Shown: one piece after another, positions 15,699-24,316 of the stretch
Layout of the letters: each line of letters starts with the position of its first letter
How positions within the stretch are numbered: the first letter of the stretch is position 1
Assembly (NCBI GenBank): GCA_014238415.1
Contig: JABABA010000005.1
Location: 58,161 to 122,160 of the forward strand
Direction of reading: 5' to 3'
Source: Planctomycetota bacterium
GTDB taxonomy: Bacteria > Planctomycetota > UBA1135 > GCA-002686595
Length of the DNA: 64,000 nucleotides
The notes under the pieces: model-generated
Told to the model about the DNA's origin: nothing
What the model saw: only the letters and a program-made list of their open reading frames with translations
The model's database searches: none
Position numbers and translations under genes: made by a program

Positions 15699-17954
15699 CT
15701 AAGGCTTCTCGATCCAGGCCTCTTCCCGGCCATAGGCAGCTTGACGCTCGAGCAGACCCGCACGCATCTCATCGGGCCAGGCAGCGCCAAGATCAAGTGC
15801 ACGGGCAATTGTCTCCTGGGCTGCAGAAAAGTCACCCGCCGCCGCCTGGGCGGCGGCCAGTGTGTCCAGAGAATCAGGGCTCGGCGGATCGGGAAGGTGG
15901 TCCTGAAGCAATTTCAGGGCGCGTATTCCATTTCGCAGTTCGGCGTCAGGGGTCGTGGCCAGTAGCCAGGCGCATAGAGAGCGAACGGGCCACAGCTCGG
16001 GGGTCTCTGCCAGCCAGATTTCCAACAACTCCACCAACTCCACACTCAACCCCGCGCGCAGCAACTGACGCACCAGCAAGTCCCGACCCGGTTGATGGTC
16101 CGGACCATGAACCAAAGTCTCGCGAGCCAACTCCAGGGCTCGCTGATCATCTCCGAGCATCTCCGCTGCCAGCCCACTGGTGTAGAGCACATCGGGTTCC
16201 GTTGGCGCAAGGTCTAAAGCATTGTCCAAGATCCCCAGAGCCTGACTGGCCGCATCGGCCTGTAGCAGAGCAGCGCCCCAACCCTGAAGCGCTCGCCAAT
16301 CCAATGGATCCGCCTGTGCGGCCGCTTCAAAACGCTCAAGCGCCGCGGGCAAACGGCCTGCTTGCGCTAATGCGATGGCCACTCGCCTTTGCAGATTGCC
16401 ATCGCCTGGATTTTGATCCGCCAGAGCCAGGAGGGCGGCCAACCCTTCGCTGCCCCCCCTCAACTCCGCCAATAGGATTGCTGCTCGCGCCTCCCCTGCC
16501 TGATCTGCCAGCAATGCCTGGACACTGGCCGCTTCGCGATTGCCCAGATCCGAATAGGCCTGGGCCAGAGCCAGGTGAAAGCCCCCGCGCCAACGCTCAG
16601 AATCGTCCCAACCGATCCTCTCCACCACCAAAGAAAGCACGATCAACACGGCCGCAGCAGAAAGCCAACGTGATCGCTGCATGACCGCCATGGATACACC
16701 ACCCGCAACCAAGAAACTCGCAGCAGGCACGACCGGCAGGCGATAGCGCGGGGTGTACCAAAAGACCACGACCACAGCCAGAGCCGAAAGTGTCAACAAC
16801 AACCCTGGCAGTAGACAACGCGCGTTTCTACGCAAACCCAACAGACCCGCCAGAATTCCAAGAGCTACAACCAGATGACTGGGCAAGGGTGCCAACCAGA
16901 GAGTCGACAGCACTTCTTCACGCTCCAGGGTGACCAAATCGATGTCTCCGTAGTTGCGCGCCCCGAGGAACAGAGCGCCCTTGCGCAGAGCCAGCCCAAA
17001 GGCACGTTTGGGTTCGGATTTCCACCACTCAAGACCGCGCGAGAAAAAGTGCCCGCTCACATCCGACCAGCCCGCATCAGGTCCCAAAGCAGCTCGCGTC
17101 TGCTCCAGAGCTTCCCGCTGATGGACACTCTTGTCCATGGAGAGGCCGGAACCCGTGATGGTTCCATCCGCACGGAAGTTGTTTCCATGGTAGAAGGTCA
17201 CCCCTGCATGGGCCGTCACCGGAATCAAGTCTCCGCTAGCCGCCAGGTTGTGAAGGGTCGCGGGAGCTATGCAGACGACCGCCGCAAAGGCCGCGCCCAT
17301 TCCAGCCTTCGCCCCGGCAATCCAAACAACCCAAAGAGCCAGCAAGAGAAGCAGTGGTAACATCACCGGCCAGGCCAGGGTCGTCGTGCCAGCTGCTACG
17401 CCCAGCCAAAGAGCGCGACGCAGATCCGGCTGCAACGCACAGGCGACAGCCCGTTCGATCACCCAGGCCACGAGCAACAACTGCAGAGAACCGGACAGGA
17501 CCCTTCCCGGGGCGTGAGCGCATTCGGTGGTGAAGAGCACCAGCCCCGCAGCCAAAGCCGGGGCCGTAGCGCCCCCAAAGGCCCTCATCACTGCGCGACC
17601 CACCAAGGCCGCAGCCCCAAGGACGAACAAACCACCGAGCACCTGCCAGGCCAAGAGGCTACCCCCCAGAGTTCGCACCAAGCCCCCCACATAGGGCGCT
17701 AGAGGTGCACCGAAGAAAGGCATGTCCCCGATCAGCTCTCCGCGAGCGATGCGTCCGGCCCACTCCCAATTGTGCGCCGCGTCCACCCGGGGCACGTGAC
17801 TCAATGGATTTTGCGCCCAGTCCTGAACTCGAATCAGAATCTGCGCCAGGGAACCTGCCAGGAGCACGAGCAAGAGACGTTGTTGACCCGCGCTGTTCTG
17901 AGCAAGATTGGGTTGAGCAGGATCATGCCCTGTGGAATCAAGAGCCCCCATCAC
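15699..17954 (-). CDS. GT39-like polytopic membrane protein with C-terminal TPRs
   Basis: 751 residues. The first 440 contain about ten to twelve hydrophobic helices. An acidic loop after the first helix (VDAAHNWEWA) sits where dolichyl/undecaprenyl-phosphate mannosyltransferase relatives carry their catalytic Asp. From about 450 on there are TPR units (DWRALQGWGAALLQADAAS, DVLYTSGLAAEMLGDDQRAL and others). The fusion suggests a lipid-linked sugar transferase with a protein-docking tail. Starts four bases inside the CRTAC1 gene. The GT39 assignment is by topology and motif position; the acceptor is unknown. Confidence 0.7.
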   Translation of the reverse strand: MMGALDSTGHDPAQPNLAQNSAGQQRLLLVLLAGSLAQILIRVQDWAQNPLSHVPRVDAAHNWEWAGRIARGELIGDMPFFGAPLAPYVGGLVRTLGGSLLAWQVLGGLFVLGAAALVGRAVMRAFGGATAPALAAGLVLFTTECAHAPGRVLSGSLQLLLVAWVIERAVACALQPDLRRALWLGVAAGTTTLAWPVMLPLLLLLALWVVWIAGAKAGMGAAFAAVVCIAPATLHNLAASGDLIPVTAHAGVTFYHGNNFRADGTITGSGLSMDKSVHQREALEQTRAALGPDAGWSDVSGHFFSRGLEWWKSEPKRAFGLALRKGALFLGARNYGDIDLVTLEREEVLSTLWLAPLPSHLVVALGILAGLLGLRRNARCLLPGLLLTLSALAVVVVFWYTPRYRLPVVPAASFLVAGGVSMAVMQRSRWLSAAAVLIVLSLVVERIGWDDSERWRGGFHLALAQAYSDLGNREAASVQALLADQAGEARAAILLAELRGGSEGLAALLALADQNPGDGNLQRRVAIALAQAGRLPAALERFEAAAQADPLDWRALQGWGAALLQADAASQALGILDNALDLAPTEPDVLYTSGLAAEMLGDDQRALELARETLVHGPDHQPGRDLLVRQLLRAGLSVELVELLEIWLAETPELWPVRSLCAWLLATTPDAELRNGIRALKLLQDHLPDPPSPDSLDTLAAAQAAAGDFSAAQETIARALDLGAAWPDEMRAGLLERQAAYGREEAWIEKP

Positions 17955-19627
17955 TGCCCCTGTGCTCCCGACTGCACCTCTCCACTCGCCTGATCTATGC
18001 GATATGCCCGCCCTGCGGGCAAGACCTCGACTTCCATTCGACTGCCATCGGGCCAGACAATCCGCAGTCCATCGAGCTGCTGCGCCTCGCCCAAACCGAA
18101 GTGCAGGCGATTATCACTGCTGGAGAGAAAGCCTGTCTGGGATCCCACCCAGCGTTTCTGGATCTGCTCTCCAAGCAGGCCCTCCACGATCGCTCCAATT
18201 GCTTCGCGATTGCCACCTTGACCCACGAGTTCCACCATCAGGCTGTTTCCGCCGCGCCCAAGATTCTCCAACACCACCGGCGCACCATCCAACACGCCCA
18301 TGACCAGATCCAGGTCTCCGTCATTGTCCAAGTCCCCGACCGCTCCTCCGCGCCCAGAGCGAGGAACGCGGAATCCCGGCCCCCCTTGCTCCTCGGGCTC
18401 AGAAAAGTGTCCCTGGCCGTCGTTCTCAAAGATCTGAGCGCGCTGGGCGTAACTCGGTCCCCCAGGTACTGCATCCATTTGTGGATACACATGACCATTG
18501 AAGGCCCATAGATCCTGGTCCCCGTCGCTGTCCAGGTCCGCAAAACCACAGGCCCAGCCAAGGGAATTCCATGTCGGCGCATGCAAGCGGGTGCGGGTGG
18601 TGCGATCACGCCAGAACCCGTCCTTGCCCCGGCGATAGAAAGTGAAATAGTCGTTGGAAAAGTTGGTGATGAACAACTCCGGCTGCAGATCTCCGTCTGC
18701 ATCTCCAAGGGCAATGCCCATGCCCGCTTGAGGGCCACCCTCCATGGAAAGGGCACAACCAAGGCGTCCTGCCTGGTCCACCAGCGTTTGCCCGTCCTCA
18801 TTGCGCCAGAGCTGGTTTGGCGTAGTGTCATTCGCCACATAGAGATCCAAGTCTCCATCCCCATCCTCGTCAAAGACAACCACGCCGAAGCCATAGTTCG
18901 GGTCGCGTCCTAGTTCTTCCCCTGGCTGGACCAACTCAAAGCTGCCGTCTTCCCGACCCAGGTACAAGTGGTCCATCTGGGCGGGCAACCCTGTTGGGCC
19001 ATAGTACACATGCTGACCGAGATAAAGGCTCTTGCCCCGCTCCTTGATCGCCGCCTGATCAAAGTCGATGTGGTTGACGACGAAGAGATCCAAGATTCCA
19101 TCCTTGTTGAAATCGAGCCAGGCCGCGCCAGTACTCCAACCCTCATCCCCAAGTCCGCTGGCCTCGGTGTGATCCTCAAAAGTCCCATCTCCCCGGTTGA
19201 GCAACAGACGATTCGGACCAGCTCGAGTGATGTAGAGATCCACATCCCCATCACCATCAAAATCGCAGGCATTGACCCCATAGGCCCGACCACCGGGTGT
19301 GGCCGCCAAGCTGGAATCAGCAGACGCACGCCGAAATGCCCCGCGCCCATCACCAAGAAAAAGGGCATCTGCCCTAGCTTCTCCCGCAGCATTCCCACCA
19401 CCAACAGCAAAGAGGTCAAGGTTGCCGTCCCCATCAAAATCCCGCAGGGCTACGCCTGCTCCAAAGGAATCGCTGACATAGTCCTTTTGCTCTGTACCGC
19501 TGATGTTCTGGAAGTCCCCTCCACCCACCGGCCGAGCTTCAAACCAAAGGGTTGGCTTGGGAGCACCAGGCCCACAACCAACCCAAGACAGGCCGAGCAA
19601 AAGCAGCAGGCACGCGGATCGCATCAA
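17951..19627 (-). CDS. CRTAC1-type lipoprotein (FG-GAP repeats, ASPIC/UnbV domain)
   Basis: 558 residues. Lipobox WVGC with Cys18. Several FG-GAP/VCBS-type repeats with calcium-binding DxDxDGxxD cores follow (DFDGDGNLDLF, DFDGDGDVDLY, DEDGDGDLDLY, DLDSDGDQDLW, DLDNDGDLDLV), consistent with a seven-bladed propeller. The last 80 residues match the ASPIC/UnbV module, ending with RIVWPDGSRMEVEVLPAG. Such proteins are abundant in planctomycetes, verrucomicrobia and acidobacteria; their function is unknown. Overlaps genes on both sides by four bases, so it is firmly in an operon. Confidence 0.9.
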   Translation of the reverse strand: MMRSACLLLLLGLSWVGCGPGAPKPTLWFEARPVGGGDFQNISGTEQKDYVSDSFGAGVALRDFDGDGNLDLFAVGGGNAAGEARADALFLGDGRGAFRRASADSSLAATPGGRAYGVNACDFDGDGDVDLYITRAGPNRLLLNRGDGTFEDHTEASGLGDEGWSTGAAWLDFNKDGILDLFVVNHIDFDQAAIKERGKSLYLGQHVYYGPTGLPAQMDHLYLGREDGSFELVQPGEELGRDPNYGFGVVVFDEDGDGDLDLYVANDTTPNQLWRNEDGQTLVDQAGRLGCALSMEGGPQAGMGIALGDADGDLQPELFITNFSNDYFTFYRRGKDGFWRDRTTRTRLHAPTWNSLGWACGFADLDSDGDQDLWAFNGHVYPQMDAVPGGPSYAQRAQIFENDGQGHFSEPEEQGGPGFRVPRSGRGGAVGDLDNDGDLDLVMGVLDGAPVVLENLGRGGNSLMVELVGQGGNREAIGAIVEGLLGEQIQKRWVGSQTGFLSSSDNRLHFGLGEAQQLDGLRIVWPDGSRMEVEVLPAGRAYRIDQASGEVQSGAQGQ

Positions 19628-20658
19628 TCGTCCTTCTCCGTGGCTTGACTCGCCTGCTCGATCAGATCGCGCACATGCGCTCGCAGGTGCACAGTTTCCC
19701 TGCGCTCGGCATCTCTCAAGAGCGCCAGTTCTACGGTCTCCAACGCTGCATCGAGTTCGCCCAGGGCGATAAACAAGCGAGCCTGGGCAAGGAAGACGCG
19801 TGGGTCAGCAGGTGCCACTACTGTTGCCCTATGAGCATGGTTGCGCGCAGCATTGTGATCTCCGGAAGCCAAGGCCATCTCGCTGCGCTCCATCCAAGGT
19901 CGCGGGTCGTACTCGGCCAGGGAAGTGACCAACTCAAAGTGGATTACCGCTGTGTCCGAATCCCCTTGCAGGCGAGCGATGCGCCCAGCCACCATGTGCG
20001 CCTCGGGATTGTCATGTTTGAGTCCAAAGGCCCGGTCAACCCAGTCCTGGGCATCCTCCACAAAGCCCAGCTCCAAGTGCGCCGCCGCAGCCGCAGCCGC
20101 GAGCATCCCATCTCCTGGTTGGGCCTGAGTCGCCTGCAAGGCCGTCAGGAGCACCTTCTCGGCTCCAACAACGCGCTCGAACTCAGCCAACGCTTCTTCG
20201 GCCGCAAATTCATTCCCCAAACGACGCTCCACCTGGGCCAAACGAAACCAGGCTTCCTTGCGAAGGGGTTCGCGCTCAAGAGCAAGTAAGAAGGCAGCTT
20301 TGGCCGCTGCGTCCCGTTCCTCAGCCTCATAGGCTTCCCCCCGCGTCTGATGAAAACGCGCACTGTCCAATCCCATTGCCTCTGCGCGATCGAGAGCGTC
20401 AGAAACACCGGCCAGACCGGAGAGCAAACGCATCTCACCCAAGCGGTGCCAGGCCCCGACATGATCAGGATCAAATTCCAGGGCACGAGCCAACAACTCC
20501 GCTGCCTTCGGCGTGTTTCCCGTACCGGCTACCGCCTGAGCTTCGATGATCAAATCACGCGCACGATCCTTTGAAGTCGGGGGCTGCACCGGCTCTGAAC
20601 CGTCGTTGCAAGCGACGGCCAAGAGCAGGGACACGGTCAGGGGCAGAAACAATCGCAT
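19624..20658 (-). CDS. TPR-repeat lipoprotein
   Basis: 344 residues. Signal and lipobox end at LAVAC with Cys17. The mature protein is built of TPR units from about residue 35 to 330 (NTPKAAELLARALEFDPDHV, EAWFRLAQVERRLGNEFAAE, RVFLAQARLFIALGELDAAL). TPRs act as protein scaffolds. First gene of the operon TPR lipoprotein, CRTAC1 lipoprotein, GT39/TPR, sulfatase. A TTGGAC-N17-TAGACT promoter lies just upstream, with only nine bases between the -10 and the ATG. Confidence 0.85.
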   Translation of the reverse strand: MRLFLPLTVSLLLAVACNDGSEPVQPPTSKDRARDLIIEAQAVAGTGNTPKAAELLARALEFDPDHVGAWHRLGEMRLLSGLAGVSDALDRAEAMGLDSARFHQTRGEAYEAEERDAAAKAAFLLALEREPLRKEAWFRLAQVERRLGNEFAAEEALAEFERVVGAEKVLLTALQATQAQPGDGMLAAAAAAAHLELGFVEDAQDWVDRAFGLKHDNPEAHMVAGRIARLQGDSDTAVIHFELVTSLAEYDPRPWMERSEMALASGDHNAARNHAHRATVVAPADPRVFLAQARLFIALGELDAALETVELALLRDAERRETVHLRAHVRDLIEQASQATEKDD

Positions 20659-20667
20659 GGTGGGCAG

Positions 20668-20696
20668 AGTCTAGACGCCTGCTCCCTACGGTCCAA
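20668..20696 (-). promoter_or_regulatory. Sigma-70-like promoter of the CRTAC1 operon
   Basis: On the minus strand TTGGAC (20696-20691), 17 bases, TAGACT (20673-20668), then nine bases to the ATG at 20658. The predicted start site gives a leader of zero to three bases. Confidence 0.6.
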
Positions 20697-20721
20697 CCGT
20701 CGTCGTGTGGGAGATCGGAGA

Positions 20722-21546
20722 CTAAATCCCCGAAGTTGCCGCACCCGGTGCTCCCTGTGCCTCAATCGAGGATAGCACGGTCAAAATCTCGGCGGCAGCA
20801 GCGAGAGCGATGGCGCCGGGTTCCTTGGATGGCCGTGCCCCGCCAATGGGGCAGTGCACACGCTCAAGTTGCTCTGCATTCATGCCCCGCTGGATCAAGC
20901 GGCCGCGAAAGCGTTGCCACTTGCGTTCTGAACCGATCATGCCAAGGTAGGGAAATGGCCGCTTGAGCGCCGCCTCCAGCAGCGTCAGATCGAGTGCGTG
21001 ATCGTGAGTCATGATCAAGACGCAGGTGTCCGGACCAAGGGTATCCAACTCCGCTTCCGGCACAGAGCTGAAGACCACGGGAAAGGCCGGATCAGATGGC
21101 AGTCTGGGTTCCAAGGTGTCCTCGGATCGAGAGTCGATCAACAGGACCTCGGCTCCCATCCAGGGCGCCAACCCACCCAAGGCCTGGCCCACATGCCCCG
21201 CCCCAAAGACCGCAACCTGCCGCGCTTGCCAAAGGAAGACCTCGATCAACAATGAAACCTGACCGCCGCAGCATTGACCCGCTCGTTCGGCCAGAGGCAA
21301 ATCCAAGCTCTCGGTGCTGGTTGCTCCAGCAGCCAACAACTCACGGGCACGCTCCATAACCAGGTGCTCAAGTCTTCCGCCGCCGATGGTTCCAAAAGCC
21401 AGTCGGTCGGCAGTCACAATCATGCGCGCTCCCACATTGCGCGGTGTACTGCCGATGATGCCGATAACCGTGACCAGAGCGCAGTGCGTCCGGGCCCGGC
21501 GCAGACTGGCCAACTCCTCGATCCAGCGTTGTTGGTCGTGTGCCAT
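20722..21546 (-). CDS. xdhC: XdhC-family molybdoenzyme maturation factor
   Basis: 274 residues. The N-terminal XdhC/CoxI domain has GSTPRNVGARMIV and FGTIGGGRLEH. The conserved AGQCCGG double-Cys motif, where molybdopterin is thought to be held, is near residue 92. A Rossmann domain follows with VFGAGHVGQAL near 115 and MTHDHALDLTLLEAAL. These proteins receive and sulfurate the molybdenum cofactor and insert it into xanthine dehydrogenase-type enzymes. No xanthine dehydrogenase gene is in the window, so the client lies elsewhere. Single gene on the minus strand. Confidence 0.88.
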   Translation of the reverse strand: MAHDQQRWIEELASLRRARTHCALVTVIGIIGSTPRNVGARMIVTADRLAFGTIGGGRLEHLVMERARELLAAGATSTESLDLPLAERAGQCCGGQVSLLIEVFLWQARQVAVFGAGHVGQALGGLAPWMGAEVLLIDSRSEDTLEPRLPSDPAFPVVFSSVPEAELDTLGPDTCVLIMTHDHALDLTLLEAALKRPFPYLGMIGSERKWQRFRGRLIQRGMNAEQLERVHCPIGGARPSKEPGAIALAAAAEILTVLSSIEAQGAPGAATSGI

Positions 21547-21657
21547 GGGGATTGCCAGGAGCTAGTGTAACTGACCAGCGGGCAATAGGTGTGATGCCCC
21601 GAACCTCGCCCCTCCGCAGTCAGGGCCCAACCCGCCAGAACATGATCAGGAACACCG

Positions 21658-21682
21658 AAAAACCTGACGAAGTGCATCAAGG
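21658..21682 (-). terminator. Rho-independent terminator of tRNA-Val
   Basis: Minus strand, directly after the tRNA CCA end: CCT(T)GATG, loop CACTT, CGTCAGG, then TTTTT. The stem has seven pairs with one bulged T and a wobble. Confidence 0.6.
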
Positions 21683-21759
21683 TGGTGGGCCGTAGTGGAC
21701 TCGAACCACCAACTTCCACCGTGTGAGGATGGCACTCTAACCAATTGAGTTAACGGCCC
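21683..21759 (-). tRNA. tRNA-Val (anticodon CAC)
   Basis: Full cloverleaf on the minus strand. The acceptor stem GGGCCGT/ACGGCCC has seven pairs. The D arm is ACTC/GAGT, the anticodon stem CCATC/GGTGG has loop CTCACAC (anticodon CAC, reading GUG), and the T arm has loop TTCGAGT. Discriminator A and the CCA end are encoded. Confidence 0.97.
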
Positions 21760-21882
21760 TTTTGAGGGGGCGGGATCTTACTCCCGACGCCGGGGTCTGG
21801 CGACAAGAATCTGGCGGGTTGCAGGCCGGAGATCCATAGAACCCTGAACGGGAGCCAGCCAGCCCCTTTTCTATCGCCCTCC

Positions 21883-23523
21883 TCAGTCCCAGGGCGTCAT
21901 CCGTTGACGCTTGCTGGGTTTGAAACCAATACGATGGGCAACTACTTCGATTTCGGGCACCTCGGGCAATACTGTGCTGGGCTCATAGACCCACCAGACC
22001 TTTGCGCCAGTAACACGCCAGCCGATGGAAGCTCCTGGGGTAGCGCAAGCGAGCCCGTGAGCGGGCGTCAAGGTCACGGGCTCAGTGATTGGTTGCTTCC
22101 CCGCAGGGGGCCAGAGCTCAGAGCGCACCATCTCGCCCTCGGGCAACAGACCGAGATCTCCGGTGGCCTGCATCCACACACGCAAGGTCTTTTCCAAAGC
22201 CACACCTCGCTCAGCATGCTGCGGATCATCAATGAGATTGTGAACCTCATGGGGATCAGCTTGTGTGTCGTACAACTCCCGCGGGGGCTTCGGAGTCAGC
22301 AGCATCTGCCATTGAGTTGCGTCGGCCTGCCCACCGTCCTGCAACTTCTTGATGTCCTCCATCATGGGAATCGAATTGGCATAGGCCACAGGATAAAGAT
22401 GTGGCTTCTCTGGCATCAGATTGAGCAAGAGACGAAAGCGACCATCAGTAATCGCCCGGGTGCGATCCGTTTCCGAGTCCATACGATCCGCATGAAGGGT
22501 CACGTGGGGTCGGCCCTTCTGTTCATGCCGCCCGAGAAAAGCGCGCCCCCCCATCCAGTCCTTGGGTTGGATCCCCGCCAGAGACAAGACCGTCGGCGCA
22601 AAGTCGATGAAGCTCACCAGCCGCTCGACAGTCGCCGACTTGCCCCCTGGCAAGCGCACGATCAAAGGCACATGGGTTCCAGAGGCATACAAACTGCGCT
22701 TGCCCCGAGGAAGGCCTACACCATGATCGGCGAAGAAGAACACGACAGTTTCTTCAAGCAGTCCATCTTGCTTGAGTTGACCCAGAATCTCTCCCACCTG
22801 CTGATCCATTGCCGCGATGTTGTCGTAGGTGCGGGCCAGATCCTGACGCACAAGGGGCGTATCAGGATAATACGGCGGCACACGGATGTGAGTGGGATCG
22901 GTGACCTTTGGATTGCGCTTCGCCTTGGGAAAAGTACGACTCTCGTGCGTCGTGGCCAGATTGAAGACGCTGAAAAAAGGCTGCGAGGAATTGGGACGAT
23001 TGCGCCAGTGAGCCTTCCCATTGCACTGGTCCCAAACCGTCACTGGCTCGCGAAACTGGTAGTCACGCTTGGCAGCATTGGTGCAGTAGTAACCAGCCAG
23101 GCGCAGGATCTCTGGAAAACAGCGCACCTTTGGGGGTGGGGTGGCTTCATAACTGGGGATCTCCGCATAAGCAGCGGGATTACGCTTCACCGCAGCTGAA
23201 CTTGGTTTGCCCGCGCGGTGATGCATGGAACCAATTGCCGTGGCCCAACATCCCGTTATCAGAGTGGACCGGGCACAGGAACAAACCGGTGAGGTGGCAT
23301 GTGCCTGGGTGTAAAGCAAGCCCTCTGCGGCGAGAGCGTCGAGGTTTGGCGTCTGGGCCAAAGGATCCCCGTAGCAACCAAGCCAGGGACTCATGTCTTC
23401 AACCGAGATCCAGAGGATGTTCAGAGGGCGTACCGAGTCTTCCTCGACAGCATTGCCCTGGGCGAAGACAATGGACGCGGTACACAAGGCCAGTCCTGGC
23501 CACAGAAGCAAAGCACAGCGCAC
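21883..23523 (-). CDS. Exported sulfatase (Cys type)
   Basis: 546 residues from GTG at 23523. An AAGGA lies eight bases before this GTG, and the protein then begins with a clean signal peptide ending FAQ. An ATG at 23556 would overlap the sigma-factor gene by 29 bases. The sulfatase domain has ILWISVEDMSPW, the formylglycine site SPVCSCARST (Cys81) and FFFADHGVGLPRGK with the metal Asp-His. The third position of the C-x-P/A-x-R motif is Cys rather than Pro, which is unusual, but Cys and Arg are kept. Substrate unknown; sulfated polysaccharides are typical. The tail carries WWVYEPSTVLPEVPE, a common C-terminal subdomain. Encoded directly after an ECF sigma factor. Confidence 0.85.
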   Translation of the reverse strand: MRCALLLWPGLALCTASIVFAQGNAVEEDSVRPLNILWISVEDMSPWLGCYGDPLAQTPNLDALAAEGLLYTQAHATSPVCSCARSTLITGCWATAIGSMHHRAGKPSSAAVKRNPAAYAEIPSYEATPPPKVRCFPEILRLAGYYCTNAAKRDYQFREPVTVWDQCNGKAHWRNRPNSSQPFFSVFNLATTHESRTFPKAKRNPKVTDPTHIRVPPYYPDTPLVRQDLARTYDNIAAMDQQVGEILGQLKQDGLLEETVVFFFADHGVGLPRGKRSLYASGTHVPLIVRLPGGKSATVERLVSFIDFAPTVLSLAGIQPKDWMGGRAFLGRHEQKGRPHVTLHADRMDSETDRTRAITDGRFRLLLNLMPEKPHLYPVAYANSIPMMEDIKKLQDGGQADATQWQMLLTPKPPRELYDTQADPHEVHNLIDDPQHAERGVALEKTLRVWMQATGDLGLLPEGEMVRSELWPPAGKQPITEPVTLTPAHGLACATPGASIGWRVTGAKVWWVYEPSTVLPEVPEIEVVAHRIGFKPSKRQRMTPWD

Positions 23524-23527
23524 CGGC

Positions 23528-24211
23528 TTAGTCCTTGGACTTGTCCCCGAGCACATGCTTGAGGCGATCGCCCAGTTTGCTTTCGGCCCGTCGCAACATC
23601 ATGCGCACAGCGTCTTCGGACTTACCGTCCATTCTCTCCCCTGCAGCACGCAAAGTCAGGCCCTGGAAGAAAACCAGGGTAATCGCCTGACGATGTTCAG
23701 CTGACAACTCTTCAAGTGCCTGATGCAACAGGACAAACGACTCGTCTCGGGCCACCACTCGGGTGACTGAGAGGTCTTCGGTGGGAAAATCCTGGCCAGA
23801 ACGGTCAGGGTCAGTGGAGCCCGCGTCAATTGGACGCTCAAGAGTCGTGTCCCGCTTGCCAGCGCTGTAGAATTCAGCCCGATCACGAATCTTGTTCTGA
23901 AGGATCTGGATCAACCAACGCAGGAGCGAGCCCTCGCCCTGATACTGATAACGTGCAAAGTCTCGTGTCGCCTCGCGGAAGGTCGTCTGCGCCAGATCGT
24001 CAGGTTCTTCCTTTGCGCGCAGGCGGGCCCCAAGCTGGCGCCGCGCCACCTGGACCATGGTCTCGTGATAGCGAGTGAACAGATCGTTGAGCGCCTTGGA
24101 GTCCCCGGCCTGCGCCTGATTCACCAATTCCTCCACCTCAGAGGTGAGGAACTCTTCCGGAAGCTCAATTGCAGGGCCTTCGGAGGGCTGGGAATCGTCG
24201 GGGAGGGGCAT
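23528..24211 (-). CDS. ECF-family RNA polymerase sigma factor
   Basis: 227 residues. Region 2 is near 45-115 (EPDDLAQTTFREATRDFARY, then GSLLRWLIQILQNKIRD) and region 4 near 165-220 (LEELSAEHRQAITLVFFQGLT, then a helix-turn-helix SEDAVRMMLRRAESKL). An acidic N-terminal extension of about 25 residues and a Pro/Asp-rich linker are present. There is no adjacent anti-sigma factor. The sulfatase gene begins just after or across its stop codon, so the two are co-transcribed and the sigma factor may control sulfatase or surface-glycan genes. Confidence 0.9.
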   Translation of the reverse strand: MPLPDDSQPSEGPAIELPEEFLTSEVEELVNQAQAGDSKALNDLFTRYHETMVQVARRQLGARLRAKEEPDDLAQTTFREATRDFARYQYQGEGSLLRWLIQILQNKIRDRAEFYSAGKRDTTLERPIDAGSTDPDRSGQDFPTEDLSVTRVVARDESFVLLHQALEELSAEHRQAITLVFFQGLTLRAAGERMDGKSEDAVRMMLRRAESKLGDRLKHVLGDKSKD

Positions 24212-24229
24212 GGGTCTGGGGCAGCTCCT

Positions 24230-24259
24230 ATTCTAAACCAGACGCATCCCAGATGGGAA
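24230..24259 (-). promoter_or_regulatory. Possible sigma-70-like promoter of the ECF sigma gene
   Basis: Minus strand TTCCCA (24259-24254), 18 bases, TAGAAT (24235-24230), predicting a leader of about 12 bases before the ATG at 24211. Confidence 0.35.
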
Positions 24260-24316
24260 AATTCCAGCTTCCCCTGGACTTGATTCAAGGCGTCGCTGCT
24301 CACATTCAGGTAAGGC

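Noticed and set aside
15461..16684. 407-codon Pro/Arg/Ser-rich frame on the plus strand
   Set aside because: Antisense to the GT39/TPR gene; composition typical of a shadow frame in GC-rich DNA.
21904..23199. 431-codon open frame on the plus strand
   Set aside because: Antisense to the Cys-type sulfatase; no recognisable domain or initiation signal.
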